Part shown: positions 16,713 to 23,998 of the stretch, piece by piece | Numbering within the stretch: position 1 is the stretch's first letter | Layout of the letters: each line of letters starts with the position of its first letter | NCBI RefSeq assembly: GCF_002112505.1 | Contig: NZ_NEHW01000014.1 | Span: 62,001-126,000, forward strand | Direction: 5' to 3' | Length of the DNA stretch: 64,000 nucleotides | From: Pseudomonas sp. R28(2017) | GTDB taxonomy: Bacteria; Pseudomonadota; Gammaproteobacteria; Pseudomonadales; Pseudomonadaceae | Program-made: the position numbers and the translations under genes | Notes under the pieces: generated by a model | Database searches by the model: none | Told to the model about the DNA's origin: nothing | What the model saw: the letters and a program-made list of their open reading frames with translations, nothing else

Positions 16713-17030
16713 CTACGGCACTACCCGATTCAGGGCCTCATCAGCCTTGTCAGCGGCCTGGGTGGCAGTGGTTGCTGCCTTCGACGCCTTGGTCGCGGCG
16801 CTCTCGGCCTTACTGGTCAGCTCATCCAGGCGCTTGTCGCGCTCGGCCATGGCGGCATCGTAGGCGGCCCGGATCTCGGCTACCTGGTTGGCCTGAGTGG
16901 TGGCCATCGACCAGAAGGCCGACTGCCAGCCCAGGACCGCCCCGCCGGTGACCAGCAGTGCAGCGATGATCCAGACCTCTGCTCGGCGCCACCAGCGGCG
17001 GGCGATGAATTCAAGTGCGCATCTGTCCAT
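16713..17030 (-). CDS. Holin-like or spanin-like membrane protein
   Basis: 105 residues: one membrane helix (VWIIAALLVTGGAVLGW, about 19-36) followed by a long Ala/Lys/Glu coiled coil. Topology fits Rz-like i-spanins or accessory holins of Pseudomonas phages. Its start overlaps the stop of the upstream holin-like gene by one base, suggesting a lysis pair. Endolysin is not visible here. Confidence 0.55.
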   Translation of the reverse strand: MDRCALEFIARRWWRRAEVWIIAALLVTGGAVLGWQSAFWSMATTQANQVAEIRAAYDAAMAERDKRLDELTSKAESAATKASKAATTATQAADKADEALNRVVP

Positions 17031-17401
17031 CAGGAAGCACCTCCCAGCTTTCCGCGCAGGCGGGCGAGTTCATCGCTCTGCGCGGCCACGCGCTCGTTGA
17101 GCTGGCCGACCTGGCTGGTCAGGGCTTCGATCTTGCCCTCCAGGCGCCCTACCGTGGCTACGAGGTCGTTTCGCTCCTTGGCGAACTGATCGGCGCGGGC
17201 CTCGGCTTCTTTCCGGGCCTCGCGCTCGATGTCGAGCAGCTCATTGAGGCGTCGGACGACGCCAATGTCGGCGGTATCCATCGCTCTGTCGGTGGCGTCC
17301 CTGGACAGCCACTTGCGCAGCCAGAGAAAGCCGCCCAGCAGGACAGTGCCCGTTCCGCCCAGCCAGGTGGCTGTGCCTGGGCCGAGGTCGGTCGGGTCCA
17401 T
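17030..17401 (-). CDS. Holin-like membrane protein with coiled coil
   Basis: 123 residues, MDPTDLGPGTATWLGGTGTV, with one helix (about 13-29) then a charged coiled coil (RRLNELLDIEREARKEAEAR and so on). GGAG six bases before the ATG at 17401 supports this start; the ATG at 17413 sits at the end of a terminator T run. Probably part of the lysis module together with the following gene. Confidence 0.6.
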   Translation of the reverse strand: MDPTDLGPGTATWLGGTGTVLLGGFLWLRKWLSRDATDRAMDTADIGVVRRLNELLDIEREARKEAEARADQFAKERNDLVATVGRLEGKIEALTSQVGQLNERVAAQSDELARLRGKLGGAS

Positions 17402-17413
17402 CCTTTGCTCCAT

Positions 17414-17438
17414 AAAAAACCCCGCCTCGGCGGGGTTT
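17414..17438 (-). terminator. Rho-independent terminator
   Basis: Ten-bp arms AAACCCCGCC / GGCGGGGTTT with a two-base TC gap, then six T on the minus strand. It ends the 17445-17903 gene immediately before the holin-like gene, so lysis genes need readthrough, for example by a Q-like antiterminator. Confidence 0.88.
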
Positions 17439-17444
17439 GAAAAG

Positions 17445-17903
17445 TTAAGGCTTTTTGCTTAGTTCGCCTTGCATAGATCTGAAGATGAAATCGTAGGCGG
17501 AATCGAAGTCAGGCTCGGGTGATGCACTGACCTTAAAATCAAAAACCGGAGCATCTGATTTAACGCGATACCCTAATCCGTCGCCTCTCAGCTGGACGCG
17601 ACGATACACCGCATCTCCAGTCTCATGATCCAGGTAGAGACCGATGTAGAAATCCAACCACCCCTCTACAGCGTCAAGGACGCTGAAAGGGATGCGGACA
17701 TAGGACTCACCCTCAAGCTTAGCGAAGTGCACATAGGGGGTAAGGTCGCCAGCTTCAGAACTATGCCAGACTTCGGGGACCTCTAGAAAACGCTCGAACC
17801 CCTTTCGAAACTCCTGAGCGGTCAACCGGAGTTCATGCCAGTACTTCTCATCGAAAGCCTTTTGGCGTTTCAGTAGCTCTTGCAATTGGTTATAGCGCGA
17901 CAT
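17445..17903 (-). CDS. Hypothetical soluble protein, 152 aa
   Basis: Starts MSRYNQLQELLKRQKAFDEK after ggaggtgagg. Helical N terminus, then a mixed alpha/beta domain rich in aromatic residues (VEGWLDFYIGLYLDHETGDAVYR). It is flanked by terminators on both sides, so it forms an isolated transcription unit between lysis and late-regulator genes, a typical place for cargo genes. Not recognised. Confidence 0.6.
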   Translation of the reverse strand: MSRYNQLQELLKRQKAFDEKYWHELRLTAQEFRKGFERFLEVPEVWHSSEAGDLTPYVHFAKLEGESYVRIPFSVLDAVEGWLDFYIGLYLDHETGDAVYRRVQLRGDGLGYRVKSDAPVFDFKVSASPEPDFDSAYDFIFRSMQGELSKKP

Positions 17904-17960
17904 CCTCACCTCCATACGATGGAAGAAGGCAGACTGCCATATCAACAAAAGAGAGCCAAC

Positions 17961-17984
17961 AAAAAACCCGGCCAAATTGCCGGG
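17961..17984 (-). terminator. Rho-independent terminator downstream of the late-regulator candidate
   Basis: Stem CCCGGC / GCCGGG with a six-base loop and six T on the minus strand. It lies in the 176-base gap after the 18080-18760 gene and would stop early transcription before the lysis and late genes, like lambda tR'. Confidence 0.82.
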
Positions 17985-18079
17985 CTTTGCCATCACTCCT
18001 AAACACGCGCAGGAATGACAGGATGACGCAAATTTACGACATGGCGACATGATACTGCAAGCCCTTTTGATGGCCTATT

Positions 18080-18760
18080 TCAGGCCGCCTCGCCGGACAG
18101 CACACCAACCGCCTCCAGCATGTGCTGCGCCTCGACCAAAGCCTCGTCGACCATCGACTCCAGAGCACCTTTGATAGCTTTGTTCCAACGCTGATAGGTG
18201 CGCTCGGTCATACCCTGAGAATCCCAGGTGGTCATGTCGTAGTTCGACTCGGCCAGGACGATCATCTCGCCCGGTTTCGCCTCGACAATGGCGCGGGCGT
18301 GCTTGTTGGCGCGCTCTGCCGCAGCAGCAGCGGCCTTGTTGCGCCAGTCCCACTGCCCTTCCCGCTCGTTTTCACGCGAATCGGGCGCCTTGACCTGGGC
18401 GGCATTACGCTGAATCCCCTTGGACTGCTGCGGCACCGCCCACACCAGCACAGCGTGCTGCGTGAAACGCAGCGGTGCAGGCGTCGGCACCACGGCGACC
18501 AGACGACCGATCGAATCGATCTTCCGCCCCCGGTGCGTGCTGTACTTCGCTACGAGGGCGTTCCAGTGCCTCGGGCTGAGCTGGGCATGCAGCAGCTTGT
18601 GCACGATCGAGTCTGCCAGCAGCGCAGCATCCTTGCCGGAGATCTCCCCCTTGAGCTTGCTTGTCTGCACCCGCGGCTCGACGTTACATCCACCCGCGCT
18701 GTTGATCGTCTCGGCCGCCAGAGCGCGAACCACTGCCGAAACCACGTTTTGATAATTCAT
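18080..18760 (-). CDS. Possible late-gene regulator at the Q position
   Basis: 226 residues, MNYQNVVSAVVRALAAETIN. The C-terminal half has TERTYQRWNKAIKGALESMVDEAL, a helix-turn-helix-like segment. The gene is the last of the early minus-strand operon, after NinB/NinG and before terminators and lysis genes, which is where lambdoid phages carry antiterminator Q. No confident sequence match to Q families can be claimed; the role is inferred from position. Confidence 0.5.
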   Translation of the reverse strand: MNYQNVVSAVVRALAAETINSAGGCNVEPRVQTSKLKGEISGKDAALLADSIVHKLLHAQLSPRHWNALVAKYSTHRGRKIDSIGRLVAVVPTPAPLRFTQHAVLVWAVPQQSKGIQRNAAQVKAPDSRENEREGQWDWRNKAAAAAAERANKHARAIVEAKPGEMIVLAESNYDMTTWDSQGMTERTYQRWNKAIKGALESMVDEALVEAQHMLEAVGVLSGEAA

Positions 18761-18879
18761 CGTGCCTGCTCCTTCTGGCGGCGGTTTGCGGTCAACTGGC
18801 CGCAGACTGCGTACCAGGTGGAAGTGATAGCCAAGGCCAGCAGAATGACGCCGGCAGCGTCTTCAATGGTCCAGGTCAT
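18757..18879 (-). CDS. Small membrane protein, 40 aa
   Basis: ATG at 18879 with ggaggg seven bases upstream reads MTWTIEDAAGVILLALAITS, then TWYAVCGQLTANRRQKEQAR. There is one membrane helix and a basic cytoplasmic tail. The start overlaps the ninG stop by 4 bases and its TGA overlaps the next ATG, so it is translationally coupled on both sides. Function unknown. Confidence 0.65.
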   Translation of the reverse strand: MTWTIEDAAGVILLALAITSTWYAVCGQLTANRRQKEQAR

Positions 18880-19478
18880 GCTGCAGCCCTCCGCAGGTCT
18901 TTGAGTTTTTGCCTGTACAGGACCTTGATGGCCTGCAGGTCTTCGATGGTCAGGCGCTGGGGCTTATGAGGCCCTTCGAGCCAATCCACCTGGTCGGTAC
19001 CGATGCGCTTAACCAACCGGATGCGGTACTCGACCGCGTTGCCCGACAGGTTCCGGTTGCACTTCACGCACTGACGGTGGACGTTCAGCGGCTCGAAGCG
19101 CAGCTCCGGGCAGGCGCCGACAGACCGATAATGGCCGGCGTCCCAGCGGCTGCCGGTGATGAGGTCGTGGTCGCTCGGCAGTGAGTCGCAGCTGATGCAC
19201 GGCAGGCTGGCGTCGCGCTCGCGGATATAGGCGTTGAACGCGGCCTGGGCCTCTGCCATATACTCGCGGCGCGTCTTCAGCTTCTCCCGGCGCTCCTGCA
19301 GGTCCTGGCGTGCCTGCTTGGTGATGGCCTTGGCTGCGATCTTTTGCAGCTTCGGGTCCTTGGCCATGGCCTTGGCGCAGGCGATGCTGCACACCTTCTG
19401 CGTGGTCATGGCCGGCTTGAAGTGCTTGCCGCAACCTGGCGCCTTGCACTTCTTGGGCTTGATCTCCTTTGCGAGCAT
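18876..19478 (-). CDS. ninG: NinG/Rap-like recombination nuclease
   Basis: 200 residues from MLAKEIKPKKCKAPGCGKHF, with gggagg upstream. It has an N-terminal zinc finger (CKAPGCG and VCSIACA) and the C-terminal HNH-type segment SRWDAGHYRSVGACPELRFE, NVHRQCVKCNRNLSG. This is typical of lambda NinG (Rap), a Holliday-junction and D-loop nuclease that favours recombination. It overlaps ninB upstream by one base. Confidence 0.9.
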   Translation of the reverse strand: MLAKEIKPKKCKAPGCGKHFKPAMTTQKVCSIACAKAMAKDPKLQKIAAKAITKQARQDLQERREKLKTRREYMAEAQAAFNAYIRERDASLPCISCDSLPSDHDLITGSRWDAGHYRSVGACPELRFEPLNVHRQCVKCNRNLSGNAVEYRIRLVKRIGTDQVDWLEGPHKPQRLTIEDLQAIKVLYRQKLKDLRRAAA

Positions 19479-19876
19479 CAGTACCGCCCTCCCCACCGAT
19501 CCGGCTCAGTCCAGCGCACGCCATGCTCGGCGCCGAAGGCATGCATCACTTCGAACAGGTCGCTGAACCACTTCTGCGACTGCTTGCGAGTCGAGACGCC
19601 CAGGACGACAAACCCACCGTAGATTCCCGGAACCGCGTCCTGCTTCTGCACCGCAGCGCTGAAGATGTGCTTCCAGTCCTCATCGGTGAGCTTTCGGCCG
19701 TACCATTCCACCTGCTGGGAGACGTCGCGCAGCATTGCCCACATCTTCCGGTTGCAGACGTCGGGGCGCTTCTCGTCGCGGATGACGATCAGCTTGGGCT
19801 TGGTGAAGTCCTGGGCCTGCAGGCGGCCCAGCAGCGCCCCGACGTCGCCCATGCTTCGCATTAGGAACTCAGTCAT
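19478..19876 (-). CDS. ninB: NinB recombination protein
   Basis: 132 residues, with LIVIRDEKRPDVCNRKMWAMLRDV, VEWYGRKLTDEDWKHIFSAA and the C-terminal KQSQKWFSDLFEVMHAFGAE. This is the signature order of lambda NinB, a ssDNA-binding recombination mediator (Orf). It sits in a tight overlapping operon with ninG. Good ribosome site (ctggag). Confidence 0.9.
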   Translation of the reverse strand: MTEFLMRSMGDVGALLGRLQAQDFTKPKLIVIRDEKRPDVCNRKMWAMLRDVSQQVEWYGRKLTDEDWKHIFSAAVQKQDAVPGIYGGFVVLGVSTRKQSQKWFSDLFEVMHAFGAEHGVRWTEPDRWGGRY

Positions 19877-20013
19877 GACATGCTCCAGCGGCGATTGAAG
19901 TCGGACATCGCGGCGTCTGCCTGCGCCTTGGCCTGCTCATGGCTCAGCCCACGCGAGAGGGCTGCCGCGTAACACCTGCTCCAGTGCTGGCATCGGAGTT
20001 CATTCATGGTCAT
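19873..20013 (-). CDS. Small protein in the nin region, 46 aa
   Basis: MTMNELRCQHWSRCYAAALS, then RGLSHEQAKAQADAAMSDFN. An aaggtgg site precedes the ATG at 20013. The start overlaps the upstream gene and the stop overlaps ninB. Two N-terminal Cys residues; unknown role. Confidence 0.6.
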   Translation of the reverse strand: MTMNELRCQHWSRCYAAALSRGLSHEQAKAQADAAMSDFNRRWSMS

Positions 20014-20264
20014 GGCGCCACCTTCAGGCCCTGAGCCTCGATGGCGGCACGAGCGTCGTCTGCGTACAGAACTGGGCCGGCCATGGTCACGATGTCCTTT
20101 GGCAGATCCACCACTACGGCCTCGCGGGAGGCCTCCCACGCCCACAGCGCAGCCCCCATCAGCGCGGCACCGTCTTCGCTCTTGGAGTCGCGCACATCGG
20201 TAGCGCCAAACCCGAACTGCGCCCGGAAAGCGACCTCGAATTCGGCACGCATCTCGTCGGTCAT
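20010..20264 (-). CDS. Hypothetical nin-region protein, 84 aa
   Basis: MTDEMRAEFEVAFRAQFGFG with a gggaggggg site. It contains GAALMGAALWAWEASREAV, a segment recurring in small Pseudomonas phage proteins. The ATG overlaps the P gene stop and the stop overlaps the next start, so it is part of the coupled early operon. Function unknown. Confidence 0.65.
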   Translation of the reverse strand: MTDEMRAEFEVAFRAQFGFGATDVRDSKSEDGAALMGAALWAWEASREAVVVDLPKDIVTMAGPVLYADDARAAIEAQGLKVAP

Positions 20265-21022
20265 GCCCCCTCCCCGGCCGGCTGCCCGGCGCGCTTGATG
20301 TTCAACTTGGCCAGCAGGTGTGCACGGCACGCGGCGGCGCCGGATGGGATCTGCTGAATCTCCAGCAGGCGGACCTGCTTCTGACTGGCGTACTCGTCGG
20401 CCAGCTGTGCGGCGCTCTTCTGGCTGTCGTGGCCGATGCCGGTGGCGATGTCGCCCAGTGGCTCGCCGGCCACCAGCATGCAGATAGTGATGTCGTAGGC
20501 CCGGGCGAATACCTTCTCTGCCCGTTCCACCTCCATCGACCCCAGGTTCTGCGCTTCGCATTGCAGGGCCGCGTGGCGAACAGCTGCGTGCGACCAGGTG
20601 CGGGAACCTGCCCTGCTGGGGTGGAAATTCTCCAGCGCCTCTGCCAGGGCCCGCGCAAGCGGTGGAATACCCATCTCCTCCGGGGTCGGCTGGCACAGCT
20701 TGATGAACTTGCCGCTGCTCGGGGCGAAGTCGGTATCCAGCACCCGGCACTTCTGGATGCCGAAGCGGATCTGCTCGAGCGTGCTGATACCCGCGGCGAC
20801 GAAGGACTTGATCCAGCTGCGCTTGGCAGCCTTCAGGGCCTCGTCATCCGGCCAGGCCTGCTTCCACGCTGGGAAGATGGCCTGCAGCTCCTTGAACAGG
20901 GCGTTGACCACTTCGGTTGTGCCTGGGTCGAGCTGCTTGGCCGGAGCCTGGACCTCGGCCGGCAGGTTGCGGGCCGTGGCCATGATCTGGGTGACGCTCG
21001 TGGCCTTGGTGGGCGTGCTCAT
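20261..21022 (-). CDS. Replication protein P-like (helicase loader)
   Basis: 253 residues with VNALFKELQAIFPAWKQAWPDDEALKAAKRSW and RFGIQKCRVLDTDFAPSSGKFIKLCQP, matching the phage lambda P family. These recruit the host DnaB helicase to the phage origin. It directly follows an O-like gene with a 4-base overlap, as in lambdoid phages. Confidence 0.85.
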   Translation of the reverse strand: MSTPTKATSVTQIMATARNLPAEVQAPAKQLDPGTTEVVNALFKELQAIFPAWKQAWPDDEALKAAKRSWIKSFVAAGISTLEQIRFGIQKCRVLDTDFAPSSGKFIKLCQPTPEEMGIPPLARALAEALENFHPSRAGSRTWSHAAVRHAALQCEAQNLGSMEVERAEKVFARAYDITICMLVAGEPLGDIATGIGHDSQKSAAQLADEYASQKQVRLLEIQQIPSGAAACRAHLLAKLNIKRAGQPAGEGA

Positions 21023-21798
21023 AGCACCCCCAAGTCATCAGCCCAGCTGGTGTCGTCGAAGTCAGGCCCGTTGCGTTGGCGGCGCGGAGGGAACTGGTGG
21101 ACGTTGCCGGCCTGGGGTAGCTCGTCGTCCCAGCGCTTGCCGTTCAGCCAAGTGGCCGGATGCGGAATGAACTGGCCACCGTCCTTCATCCAGTCCGGCG
21201 AAATAGCCCAGGCAGCCAGCGCGCTCGCCATGCGCTCGAACAGGTCGGCGTCGACTTTCAGCTTCGACCAGGCCTTCTCGGCATTGGCCTTGCCCACCCT
21301 GCGCGGGTAAAGCTTCCAGAATCGAGTGAAGAGGTCGCTGTCATCGCCAGATGACGAAGTCTTTTGATCTTGTTCTTTCTCTTCTCTTCTCTTCTCTTCT
21401 CTGGTCCGCGTTTTGTCCGCATCACCTGCGGACGAATTGCGGACAGAATTCGCTTTGCGCGACTCGCGCTTACGCTCGCTGTCATTTGCACGACGCTTGG
21501 CGCTGGCCCCGTTGTGCTCGTCAAAGCGAGGCATGACAAGGCTTCCCGCCTCATCGATCTCCGCCCATTCGACATCAACCATGGCCTGGGTGAAGCCCGG
21601 CCAGCCGATCACCGCATCCATCGCGTCCGTGGTGTAGCCGTGCAGCACACCATCAGTAGAATGGGTATCAAAGATGCTCCAGGCGACATGCAGTCCGCCA
21701 ATCACCCGCAACCTTTCCGCACGCAATGCGGACACCATGCGGAAAACTTTCGGATGGGTCTGAAGATCCACACGCATTTTGATCCAGTCTCCGGCCAT
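21019..21798 (-). CDS. Replication initiation protein O-like
   Basis: 259 residues. The N-terminal domain MAGDWIKMRVDLQTHPKVFR with VIGGLHVAWSIFDTHSTDG is winged-helix-like, as in phage replication initiators. A highly charged linker (REEKRREEKEQDQK) follows, then a C-terminal LFTRFWKLYPRRVGKANAEK domain typical of phage/DnaC-linked initiators. The origin is probably inside this gene, as in lambda. The linker is encoded by a tandem 5-bp repeat at 21379-21402. Confidence 0.8.
   Translation of the reverse strand: MAGDWIKMRVDLQTHPKVFRMVSALRAERLRVIGGLHVAWSIFDTHSTDGVLHGYTTDAMDAVIGWPGFTQAMVDVEWAEIDEAGSLVMPRFDEHNGASAKRRANDSERKRESRKANSVRNSSAGDADKTRTREEKRREEKEQDQKTSSSGDDSDLFTRFWKLYPRRVGKANAEKAWSKLKVDADLFERMASALAAWAISPDWMKDGGQFIPHPATWLNGKRWDDELPQAGNVHQFPPRRQRNGPDFDDTSWADDLGVL
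21379..21402. repeat. Tandem CTCTT repeat inside the O-like gene
   Basis: Four full CTCTT units plus CTCT on the plus strand; on the coding strand a purine-only AAGAG tract. It encodes the Arg/Glu/Lys linker of the initiator. The unit is not a multiple of three, so slippage would shift the frame. Confidence 0.85.
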
Positions 21799-22607
21799 TA
21801 CGAACGTCCTACGCCGACCAGGCCGGCGAGCTCAGGGAAGCGATCCACGTACCAGTGAGGCTGCGTCTCGCGCGGGGATTGAGGGCTGGTCAGGTTTTTG
21901 CCGAAACGCAGCCCTTTGTCGGTGATTGCCCAGAAGGTCACCATTTCCTGCTTGGAGTTCTTGCGCTGCATGACCTTGATCAGGCCGGCCTGCTGCAGGG
22001 CCTTGTTGAACGATGCTGGGGACATGCGGATGCCGTTGTCCTTCAGCAGCGAGGTCAGCGCTTTGGTAGGCAGCGAACTCCCTCCGGCTGCGTCAGGGGG
22101 GGCATCCACGGCATAACCGGGCAGGAATTTCGGGTCGAGGCCGTTGTTCTCGGCGATTTTGGTGAGCATCTGCATCTGGCACGACGCAGCAGGCTTCAGT
22201 AGGCGCGTGAAGCACTCCATGATGGCTATCTCACCAATGACCTTGGTGCCGTTGGCCTTAACTGCCTGACGCGCCTCGGACTGCCCTTCCAGCTCGCGCC
22301 AGCGCCGAATCACCTTCATTCGCAGCGCCGGGCTGTAGCCGGTCAGCAGGCAATCGGTGTGCGCGCGATCGAGCTGGTACTGCACCTGCTCGCGGTTTCG
22401 ACCATCCAGGTAGATGTCCTCAAAACTGAGGGGATCGACCTTCAGGTCCCTGAGCATGGCAACGACATCTCGTTTGACGTTGTCGTGCCGCTTGCCAGTG
22501 AGGTTGGCGATCTCGCGGGATGACATCGTGCGCGCCACAGAATCGTGGGTTGCGTTTTGTGGCGCGCCCGTGGAGAGGGCCTGTACACTTTGGGTCTGCA
22601 TATGCAT
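21798..22607 (-). CDS. Rha-family phage regulatory protein
   Basis: 269 residues. The pRha domain (about 27-110) shows MSSREIANLTGKRHDNVKRD, the conserved N-terminal motif, and YSPALRMKVIRRWRELE. The C-terminal part (SLLKDNGIRMSPASFNKALQ; MVTFWAITDKGLRFGKN) resembles the ANT/KilA-C-type DNA-binding tail. Rha proteins affect lytic growth and integration-host-factor dependence. aagggg precedes the first ATG; a second ATG lies two codons later. Confidence 0.82.
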   Translation of the reverse strand: MHMQTQSVQALSTGAPQNATHDSVARTMSSREIANLTGKRHDNVKRDVVAMLRDLKVDPLSFEDIYLDGRNREQVQYQLDRAHTDCLLTGYSPALRMKVIRRWRELEGQSEARQAVKANGTKVIGEIAIMECFTRLLKPAASCQMQMLTKIAENNGLDPKFLPGYAVDAPPDAAGGSSLPTKALTSLLKDNGIRMSPASFNKALQQAGLIKVMQRKNSKQEMVTFWAITDKGLRFGKNLTSPQSPRETQPHWYVDRFPELAGLVGVGRS

Positions 22608-22728
22608 AATTCCCCTTCAGAGTTTTGTATTGCAGAGAGCCGGGCCGCGAACCCGGCTTTTTTGTCTCTGCGATTTGGCGTCCCTTGTGAGGGACTGGCG
22701 CCCGGGTCCCTAATTAGGGATCAGGCGG

Positions 22729-22941
22729 TTACCTCGGCGCCGCGAACGGCACCACGTTGTTGCTCTTGGGCTTTCCCCGCTGGCCAAGGAAGTGCGTGGC
22801 CTTTTTCAGGATCTGCGCGGCCAGCTCGTCGGTACTGACACCAACCTCCTCCGCCCAGGCCTCAAGGTCCGCGAAGTCATTCCGGCGGAACCGGGCGATT
22901 TCCACGTCGTGCTGCTTTACTGCTTCGTTTGCAGGCGACAT
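22729..22941 (-). CDS. Small ribbon-helix-helix-like protein, 70 aa
   Basis: MSPANEAVKQHDVEIARFRR with a ggggagg site. The segment FADLEAWAEEVGVSTDELAAQILKKA has the strand-helix-helix layout of Arc/CopG-type repressors, weaker than in the next genes. It is one of four consecutive tiny genes of similar architecture between Rha and Cro. It may be a CII-position regulator; function unproven. Confidence 0.5.
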   Translation of the reverse strand: MSPANEAVKQHDVEIARFRRNDFADLEAWAEEVGVSTDELAAQILKKATHFLGQRGKPKSNNVVPFAAPR

Positions 22942-22961
22942 TTGTCCTCCCCTGGACCTAT

Positions 22962-23168
22962 TCAGGCCCTGGCCTTCTTCTCGTTGATCAGCGGCAAGTG
23001 ACCGTGCTCTTTCTTGAACGCCAGCGCGGCCAGGATGATTTCCCGGGCCAGCACGCTGTGCTGAGCCTTGAGCTCCAGGGCGTACCCCTTCAGCTCGTTG
23101 AAGTCCTCGTCATCCAAGCGGACCTTGACCTGGTGGTCGTGGCGGTGAGCTTTGTCGTCGTAGGCCAT
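22962..23168 (-). CDS. Arc-like ribbon-helix-helix protein, 68 aa
   Basis: MAYDDKAHRHDHQVKVRLDD: the basic HRHDHQVKVRLDDEDF strand followed by two helices (ELKGYALELKAQHS; LAREIILAALAF) fits the ribbon-helix-helix fold. The 62-aa protein at 23429 has the same His/Asp leader and strand pattern, so the two look like paralogues. Likely DNA-binding. Confidence 0.6.
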   Translation of the reverse strand: MAYDDKAHRHDHQVKVRLDDEDFNELKGYALELKAQHSVLAREIILAALAFKKEHGHLPLINEKKARA

Positions 23169-23230
23169 CGGGTGATCCCCTGCGCGCGGTTCAAGTCGTT
23201 CGGGCTTATTAGTTACGGGTCAGGGCCTAT

Positions 23231-23410
23231 TCAGGCCCTCCGGTGAAACGGCGTTACTGCTCCCCGCGGGCTGCGGGGCTTCGTTCGGTTGGCCAGCTCA
23301 CGACGGATCAGCTCGGACGCGAGAGCTTCGGGACTTACGCCCCGCCTCATCGCCTCTCGCTCCAGTTGCTCCATCAGTCCCTGGTCCAATCCGATCTCTT
23401 CAATCGGCAT
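23231..23410 (-). CDS. Small ribbon-helix-helix-like protein, 59 aa
   Basis: ATG at 23410 directly after GGAGGCCCC reads MPIEEIGLDQGLMEQLEREA, then MRRGVSPEALASELIRRELA and a basic tail RTKPRSPRG. The helix-turn-helix spacing (RRGVSPEALASELI) is typical of the second half of ribbon-helix-helix proteins. Its end and the end of the next gene share AGGGCCTGAATAGG, a sign of tandem duplication. Confidence 0.55.
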   Translation of the reverse strand: MPIEEIGLDQGLMEQLEREAMRRGVSPEALASELIRRELANRTKPRSPRGAVTPFHRRA

Positions 23411-23428
23411 GGGGCCTCCTACGGGCCT

Positions 23429-23617
23429 TCAGGCCACGTGCTGATCGCCGGTATTCTCCGAAGCCAGGGCGGCCAGCTGAGCCTCAAGCAGCTCACGGCA
23501 GAGCACAGCGCGCTGAGTACGATGAAACTTGGCCAGCGCCTGAATCAGTTCGAACGTGTCCTCATCGACCCGGACCTTGATCTCGCGGTCATGCAGGTGC
23601 TTGGGATTGGCGTACAT
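23429..23617 (-). CDS. Arc-like ribbon-helix-helix protein, 62 aa
   Basis: MYANPKHLHDREIKVRVDED, then FELIQALAKFHRTQRAVLCRELLEAQLAAL: strand-helix-helix as in Arc/Mnt. Strong similarity in plan to the 68-aa protein at 22962. It follows the Cro-like gene in the PR operon and may act as an early repressor. Confidence 0.6.
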   Translation of the reverse strand: MYANPKHLHDREIKVRVDEDTFELIQALAKFHRTQRAVLCRELLEAQLAALASENTGDQHVA

Positions 23618-23648
23618 GCGGGGATTGCTCCTTGCTATGGAAATTGAG

Positions 23649-23885
23649 TTACGCGGCGCCCTTCAGCGCTTTGCGTGCAAAGGGGATAAGGTCTGGGCGC
23701 AGGCCAGCGATCGTGATTTCGCCGTCCGATGCGTCTTGCAAGCGCTCAGCAAGATCGACGGATGCCTTCCGATGACCACCTGCGAGCTGCCAGAGATGGC
23801 CGACAGTGGTTTTCGCTGCGGCTGCTACATCCCGCCGGCGCTCATTGGTGGCAGTAGCCAACCATTCACGGAGGTGATCATTCAT
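23649..23885 (-). CDS. Cro/YdaS-like repressor
   Basis: 78 residues from MNDHLREWLATATNERRRDV with a taggag site. The helix-turn-helix is RRRDVAAAAKTTVGHLWQLAGGHRKASVDLAERL, typical of YdaS/Cro proteins. It is the first gene rightward of the switch on the minus strand, transcribed from PR and divergent from the CI-like gene. It should bind the TTTAGC-type operators and oppose lysogeny. Confidence 0.78.
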   Translation of the reverse strand: MNDHLREWLATATNERRRDVAAAAKTTVGHLWQLAGGHRKASVDLAERLQDASDGEITIAGLRPDLIPFARKALKGAA

Positions 23886-23911
23886 CTGGGTTCTCCTAAC
23901 ACATATGACGA

Positions 23912-23940
23912 AATTTAGCTCATGGCTAATTCTCGAGCAA
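23912..23940 (-). promoter_or_regulatory. PR promoter of the cro operon
   Basis: On the minus strand TTGCTC (23940-23935), 17-base spacer, TAAATT (23917-23912). Operator 23914-23929 overlaps the spacer and -10 box. The transcript starts near 23905, about 20 bases before the cro ATG. Confidence 0.72.
23914..23929. promoter_or_regulatory. CI/Cro operator over PR
   Basis: TTTAGC-TCATG-GCTAA, a near-perfect inverted repeat with the same half-site as four other sites in the immunity region. It covers the PR -10 box. A lone half-site TTTAGC lies at 23947-23952. Confidence 0.75.
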
Positions 23941-23952
23941 GGAGAATTTAGC

Positions 23953-23981
23953 TTTGCGCACATTTAGCACAGGGCTAAACA
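23953..23981 (+). promoter_or_regulatory. PRM promoter of the cI-like gene
   Basis: TTTGCG (23953-23958), 17-base spacer, TAAACA (23976-23981). The predicted start near 23988 leaves a leader of about 11 bases without a Shine-Dalgarno, like the leaderless cI transcript of lambda. Confidence 0.6.
23963..23979. promoter_or_regulatory. CI/Cro operator over PRM
   Basis: TTTAGC-ACAGG-GCTAAA, perfect 6-bp half-sites around a 5-bp spacer. It covers the spacer and -10 region of the proposed PRM. Confidence 0.78.
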
Positions 23982-23998
23982 CTGGCATTCTTCGCGCC

